From Terebella lapidaria (lineage: Eukaryota > Annelida > Polychaeta > Terebellida > Terebellidae): a stretch of DNA of 64,000 bases. This document shows, in pieces, positions 58,209-64,000 of the stretch. Each line of letters begins with the position of its first letter. The stretch's first letter is position 1. The notes below the pieces were generated by a model. The model had not been told where the DNA came from and searched no databases. It saw only the letters and a list, made by a program, of their open reading frames with translations. The DNA lies in contig OX424568.1 in NCBI GenBank assembly GCA_949152475.1, forward strand, positions 23,349,667-23,413,666, given 5' to 3'. Position numbers and translations under genes: made by a program.

Positions 58209-61200
58209 ATGGTGATGTTTGCTGAGACTAGCACCATGGACATGAAGAGTACAAACTCGGAAGAGACGGTCGGAGATATGGATATTGAGAACACTGGCGG
58301 AAATGACAGCAACTTCGATGACCATATGTATCAGAAAAAAGAGCATAAAATGATGCATTATTACCGTGTGTCACTCCATATCTTTGGCTTGATCTTTACT
58401 GCAGACGAGCACAGATGTAGCTTTTCCAAACTGTACCATGGTTTTGTCTCAATATTTGTGTGGCTCAATTTCTTCCGCTGTTTTGCGATGTATCGGATGG
58501 GTGAAGGTTTTGGCTTGGAATTAATATGTAAGCTCATGATCCACTCCAACATATTCCTAGGAATATCAAGCGTGATGGCTGGTACATTTCTTAGTATAAA
58601 TTATCCTGAATTTTCCAAAGCCTGGCTAAAATACCAGTCCCAGTACAATGACACACATCGTAAAACACTTTGGAAGCAGAGATACCTCCGTGTGAAACTT
58701 ACAATTATTGGAGAGTGGATCACCCTGGGACTTGGCTTAGTCATCTACTCCTGTGGAATTTGGAACAGAAAAGCAAACTATTTCATTAAGCTTTTTGTTG
58801 TGCCACTATTCGATCTCTGTCATACTAATGTCATGCCATTTTGGCTGGAAATTGTGATAGGACTTTTCATTATACACTTCAATGGAGCTTTATGTCTCTT
58901 CCAACTCGGACACCTTCTGCTCATAGCAGCTCGTATTACGGACGAATTTATTATATTCAACGATGATTTCAAGCTCTCTCTTGAAGAAGAAACGACAAAA
59001 CAACACCACGGATTCTCAAGCAACATAGAATACTGGCGTTGTAGACACCAGAAACTTTGCAGTCTCAGCGAGCTTTTGGACAAATGTTTTGGCTTCCACA
59101 TTTTGCTTATTTGTGTTGCGATGATTCCAATGTCTGCCTTCATTATTTACTCAGTGATCATTACCATGGGACGTTTTCACCAACTTGGCTCTTTCACTGA
59201 ACTCCTCTGTCTTAATGTCGCCTCTTTGGTCCTGTGTGTTGGAATGTTGCTGTTGGTGATTATGGTTGGAAACAAGCTCAACTCACAGGTTTGTGATCTC
59301 ATGTCTGAGATGTACGTTATATGTACGTTTTGTCATATATACTATATAGAATCTATTCTATGTCATCTATATTGTATTTTCAGTGTCAAGAACACAGTCT
59401 ATTTCAATATCATTATGTGGCAATATAGTATAAACTTTCGTACAGGCCACAGCATGTAAGTCATACCTGTACAACTGGGACCTGTCACAACAAACATGGG
59501 ACGTTGTTAAAAGTTTACAGGTAAAGTATAGATTTCTGATGACACCCATTGTCAATTAGCTCCTTCTTGTACAGTGTTATATTTATGGTCTTCTGTGTGT
59601 TTTGAACCATAGTTGGGCACTTATTTTGATCGAAGATACATTCACACTTTACTGCTATAATATCCTTCCAAAATCTGGACTTCACTTTCAGTTTATTTTT
59701 GCTAGACTATTTCCACTGAATTACATATAGGCAGGAGCCTCAGCATTGCATAGGGAATGTTTCATACGTTCTCTTCATTGAGAAATGTTGTTGTTTTATG
59801 TGTATCATTTCAACAACATTAGTCACAAAATCAAGTATGACCTAAAACGTGTCAATTGGCATCTGCGAACGAAATCTTTGCAGATAGATTGAGGATCGTA
59901 TTATGAGCAGTTTGGAATATATGCATCTTGGTGTATGAAATCTGAAGGTCACATTTGACCTGAAATGTATAACTGCCTCTGCACTAGTACATAAAGCTTG
60001 TGTGTGTAGCATGAGCATATAGAAAGTCACGTATGGTGGATTTAGTGGTGCCATTGAACTTGTTAGGTTACCGGACCTATGGTCCGATAATCTATTGGCA
60101 TGGCGTTGCGTCCGTCGTCCGTCATCGTCCGTCGTCGTCCGTCGTCGTCCGTCGTCGTCGTCCACATTTTTATCTTTTTTGTTTACGGGCAAATTCTTCT
60201 GAAATTTTGCACAAAAATACTTAAAAATAATTCGAGAAGGAGGTATTTTTTAGTTTTTTGATTTTCGCATTTTTTTCAAAATGGCGGCCGTTTTCGACGA
60301 AAAATGCCTGATTTTGGACTTTGGTGGCCATTTTCTCAAAATCTGTTCAGTAACTTTTTTTCTTTCTGACACATAACACTCTTCATATGTACTCCTATGA
60401 TGTCTATAAATTTCGTTGCGCTTGAATCGCTCGAAGTGGGCCATTTTGGCCCAAACTCGGCCCAAATGGGACTTTCCCATGTTAAATTCTCCTATGCTTT
60501 ATAATGGGACACATTATGCCTAATATCTCACTTAATATTGAAATTAGAGACTAGGAATCAATTGTGGACATATAGGAAATGATATATGCTGAATATTCTC
60601 GTGACCTTGAATTTGACCTCTGACCTCAATTTCAAGGTCAGAGCTTAAAATGGCTGATATCTCGCTTATTATCGACTCTACAGCTCAGGAATCAATTGTG
60701 GACATATAGGAAATGATATATGCTGAATATTCTGATGACCTTGAATTTGACCTTCGACCTCATTTTCAAGGTCACAGGACAAAATGGCTAATATCTCACT
60801 TATTATCGACTCTACAGCTTAGGAATCAATTGTGGACATATAGGAAATGATATATGCTGAATATTCTGATGACCTTGAATTTGACCTTTGACCTCATTTT
60901 CTAGGTTACAGGACAAAATGGCTAATATCTCACTTATTATCGATTTTACAGCTTAGGAATCAATTGTGGACATGTAGGAAATGATATATGCTGAATATTC
61001 TCGGACCTTGAATTTGACCTCTGACCTCATTTTCAATGTCCAAGGACAAACTGGCTCATATCTTGCTCCTCTATTGACTGTATGGCTTGGGAATCAATTG
61101 TGGACATGATATACAAAATGATATACACTGAATATTTTGATGACCTTGAATTTGACCTTTGCCCCTTCATTTTCAAGGCCACAGCACAAAATTGCTAATA

Positions 61201-62206
61201 TCTCGCTGATTATTGAATTTACAGCTTAGCAATCAACTGTGGACATAATATATGCTTAATGTTATATATGCTGAATATTCTCTTGACCTTGAATTCAACC
61301 AGTGACCTGGCTAACATCTAAAATATTAAACATTGTCCGGCAACCTATCTTTGGCCCTTGGCCTAATTTTTTCAGATGACCTTGACTGGTAACTCTCAAG
61401 TTCACTTCTAACTCAAAATGTGTACAAACAAAATAATTGGCGTGTTATGGAAAAAGTGTTGTGTCACAACACATGACACAGGAAACCATATACTCGTTTA
61501 TGGATCTAGAAATCATCGATCTTGCTTAATCAGACATATTTCAGTGTCAGCAAGATACAAATACTTTGAATTTACTGCTTATATTTGTGCTATTTGCAAA
61601 AAAATAACAATAAACAGATAAATGTGTTTTCAACATCTCATAGCAACATGGTACTTTATTGCAGGCCAATTTATCTTAAATTTCACATGAAATGGGCAAG
61701 TGGGTCACAGCAAATGAACTCGTGAAAGCAGTCTTAATGATCATTAACAATCCATATTCCGGAGAAATGAAATTTCAAACAAGTTGACGATGTGAGCAAC
61801 CTTCGTGCTATGTTCTTTTCAGTTGCTGACGTTTTACAACAGAATACGAGAGGGGCACATAGGATTGACAGCATGGAATTTATTCTACATCGACAAACAG
61901 ACTGCTAAAATGGTATAGCTATTCATTGGCTTTGTCCAATATTTTATATATATATGATTTATTTCGTACGCATGTACATTTCAATCTTAAATTGGGTTAT
62001 TTAAGATTGAAATTAGCTTTTAGATTTAAGATCTCTATTTAGCTAATATCCACATAATTAATATCTTAATAAAAATTGTCATTTTGCAGGCTTTACTGCT
62101 GATTGTCTCATACAGTGCAATTCTGCTCAAGTTTGGCCAGGACAGTTCAGCTGTACCATTTGATTGTCCTTCCTACAATACCACAGTCACGCCAGAGATT
62201 GTTTGA
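58209..62206 (+). CDS. Gustatory-receptor-like 7-TM protein GRL3
   Basis: Exons: 58209-59288, 59446-59520, 61823-61912 and 62090-62206, all phase 0, giving 453 aa (444 from Met 58236). Topology is as for GRL1: acidic N-terminus (EETVGDMDIENTGG), then TM1 about 76-96, TM2 104-130, TM3 163-180, TM4 208-240, TM5 296-320, TM6 331-355 and TM7 416-432. Exon 1 ends GNKLNSQ. Exon 3 encodes LLTFYNRIREGHIGLT on to IDKQTAKM. Exon 4 holds the terminal SYSAILLKFGQ signature. There is no stop or frameshift, and TM3 is complete. It best represents the ancestral gene of this cluster. Intron 2 carries a 1.3-kb transposon. Expected role: chemosensory or related ligand-gated channel in the plasma membrane; the ligand cannot be inferred. 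Confidence 0.87.
60063..61366 (-). mobile_element. TTAG/TACCGG-family element in GRL3 intron 2 (copy G)
   Basis: Hairpin end TTAGGTTACCGGACCTATGG then TCCGATAATC at 60063; GTCGTC tract; AAAATGGCGGCCG; about six inverted 128-bp satellite units (60540-61320); far end TGTCCGGCAACCTATC on to CTAA at 61366. It is the only copy here with both ends and the satellite, so it is the best full-length reference. GRL2 intron 2 has an empty site at about 49404. Confidence 0.9.
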
Positions 62207-63343
62207 TGATTTATGTCAAAACATATCTGTTTCTTATATAAATTTCTCAAATTATTTCTATTCGATGTTGTATGTGGAGTTATACATTTACTCTTATATC
62301 CTAATTAATTTGGATATTTCACTCTTGATGAAAGTAGTTTGCCCTATTCCAAATTACAAGCACACATTTTTTTTCTATCATAACTACATGGTCCATTATA
62401 CTTATTCTAATATTTCAATGCACTTCAAAAATTTAAATAAATAGACATGAATAAACAATAATTATTCTCTTGTCTCTTGATCATGGGACGGTTATGTATC
62501 AGGGCATGCATGTGTTATTTGTCATATAGCCTTTACGGTTACCTTATAACTTACTATTTCGCTGTTGTTGCTGCTGTTGCTGTTATTTGGAGAGTTGTCC
62601 ATGTGTATTTTCTTATATATGTGCAAAGCTTTGCTTATATTGTCAAAGAGTGTAGTCGTGTTGATACATATTAACTCAATTTTACACTCAACAACTTTTA
62701 TGAATAAAATGTGTATGTAATAAATAATTGTTGTCTGTCACAATTCTTGAGCAAATATTGCTCTCGTCATCTGTGTGGCAGGATTTACAATAGATTGTTC
62801 ATCATGCATCCTTATTTCAGTGTTCATTCGATGATATTTTGACCCGATCGCTCGACCGGATAATTGATAAATACATACCAAAACTTCACCCTTTTGGATT
62901 GGGTTTTGTTAATGTGCTTGTCTGTTAGCACAGTTCACACCACATCATCGCTAACTTTGTTTTTGTGCTTGTCTGTTGGCACAGTTCACACGTGATCTTC
63001 GCTGGTAAGTACTGCATATGTACAGCAGTTTGTGCCCATTAGAGTCATCAACACTCCACAACAAAAGTTTACAATTCAATGTTTGGATTTAGTTACGTTC
63101 ATCATGCTCACAAAAAATACTGGATCATCGTGTGCTTGAGAGTCGAAAAAATATAGAATTCTGCAGCTAATACTTGTAGTATGGAATACTGAATGCTCTC
63201 ACACATATAAATAGGATTTCTGGAGATGTATATCCTGTGTCTGCAATGCTAATGAAACTGCATATAAGGTTAGGACTTCGACTACTCTAAATATAATGGA
63301 TATCCCATATTGGCCATTATGACACAAACGGTTATCACAAATA
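62207..63343. other. GRL3 3' flank, part of the duplicated block
   Basis: It aligns with the flanks of GRL1 and GRL2 (from about 62455: ATAATTATTCTCTTGTCTCT; TTCATTCGATGATATTTTGA). An open frame seen in the GRL2 flank copies is broken by a stop here, near 62793, arguing against coding. Confidence 0.65.
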
Positions 63344-63984
63344 CCGGGAACCCCCGTAAATAAGCCCCTGGCGTATTCACGGAAGATCGCCCTCAGAAAA
63401 CTATAAAATTGAAATCGAAAATACGCCCGGGGCTTATTTTGGGAATGAACTTTTGTGAATATACAGTAAATCCATTTGGCCGCGCTGTCGAATACTACCG
63501 ATTATATCGTCAATAGTATCATTATGTACATAAATGTGTTTCATTCTTCACATCCTGGAAAATACTACTACTGTTGATATAGCTTTGGTAGAAAACAAAA
63601 TTGCGAAATTTGTTTCTCAGAAAATATGATACCTATATCGAAGAGAGAATATTATAGCAGCTGAATATTATATGTAGGTATGAAACGATGTCAAACTCAT
63701 ATATTATATATAGGCCTCGGTAAAAGGGTTATCTTACCTTAGTTTTGTGTATTGGTAGACAACATATACAGACGCCGTACATTTTTATACCGTAGGCCTG
63801 ATCACGAGATTCACGATTATACAAAAAAAACATAGATACGCGCTCACCTAGAACGGTAACTGTTATTAACGTTTTCTGTTCTACCATGGAACGAAAAAAA
63901 AAACATGCAAAAAAATATGCCCTGGGTGTGTTTTCGGGAAGCTCTTCCGTTTTTACGGGAGGACTTATTTACGGGGATTCCCGG
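63344..63984. mobile_element. CCGGGAA-TIR MITE with TA target duplication
   Basis: Left end CCGGGAACCCCCGTAAATAA then GCCCCTGGCGT, and right end TTTACGGGGATTCCCGG, are inverted repeats, with CACGGAAGA/CTCTTCCGT further in. TA flanks both sides (63342-63343 and 63985-63986). The empty site in the other copies (45262-45275; 53535-53545) has the flanks joined with one TATA. TA duplication suggests a Tc1/mariner-type transposase in trans. 641 bp; no ORF. Confidence 0.88.
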
Positions 63985-64000
63985 TATAGGGTTGTCACAA

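Overview
The window reads as nuclear DNA of a marine invertebrate animal: genes are split by GT-AG introns, intergenic DNA is AT-rich and crowded with non-autonomous transposons, minisatellites and recent tandem duplications, and there is no bacterial gene organisation. A BTB-BACK-PHR gene, a WSC plus EGF surface protein, and gustatory-receptor-like (GRL) seven-TM receptors fit an ambulacrarian (hemichordate or echinoderm) best. A mollusc or other lophotrochozoan is possible, and the species is not identified.

Layout. 1-5150: no gene recognised; a CpG-rich minisatellite (425-705) and a degenerate repeat tract (2800-3660). 5156-6610 (-): complete two-exon BTBD6-like gene. 7305-14304: a nested transposon with long terminal inverted repeats (TIRs), holding one exon-like ORF and three copies of a second family, here called the TTAG/TACCGG family. 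14340-18555: a perfect hairpin, a TIR element built of TCGATAAATCGA motifs, and another TTAG copy with a ~128-bp satellite. 18574-26414: a tandem duplication of a ~3.9-kb unit, each copy with a 22-bp minisatellite, a dead LINE 3' fragment and a tiny zinc-finger-like ORF. 27242-35534 (+): an eight-exon gene that reads without a break (319 aa): signal peptide, WSC domain, four EGF modules, GPI-type tail. Its introns hold a 3.9-kb TIR element and smaller elements. 36260-39700: further transposon relics, including a foldback element with poly-G/poly-C arms.

40797-62206 (+): three tandem GRL genes, each with four exons separated by phase-0 introns in matching places. GRL1 and GRL3 keep seven predicted TM segments; GRL2 has lost TM3 through a 63-nt in-frame deletion. 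Between them, on the minus strand, lie relics of a second, divergent GRL gene (45457-45865, 54019-54108, 55637-56571). The ancestral unit was therefore a convergent receptor pair that was copied as a block. Comparing the copies gives paralogous empty sites for four transposon insertions.

Working together: the GRLs are probably ligand-gated chemoreceptor or ion-channel proteins. The WSC/EGF protein is probably a cell-surface carbohydrate- or protein-binding molecule. The BTB-BACK-PHR protein is probably a Cullin-3 substrate adaptor. Nothing in the sequence links the three functionally. Two transposon families carry dense transcription-factor-like motifs: nuclear-receptor half-sites in one, perfect RFX X-boxes in the other. 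The X-box array lies just downstream of GRL2.
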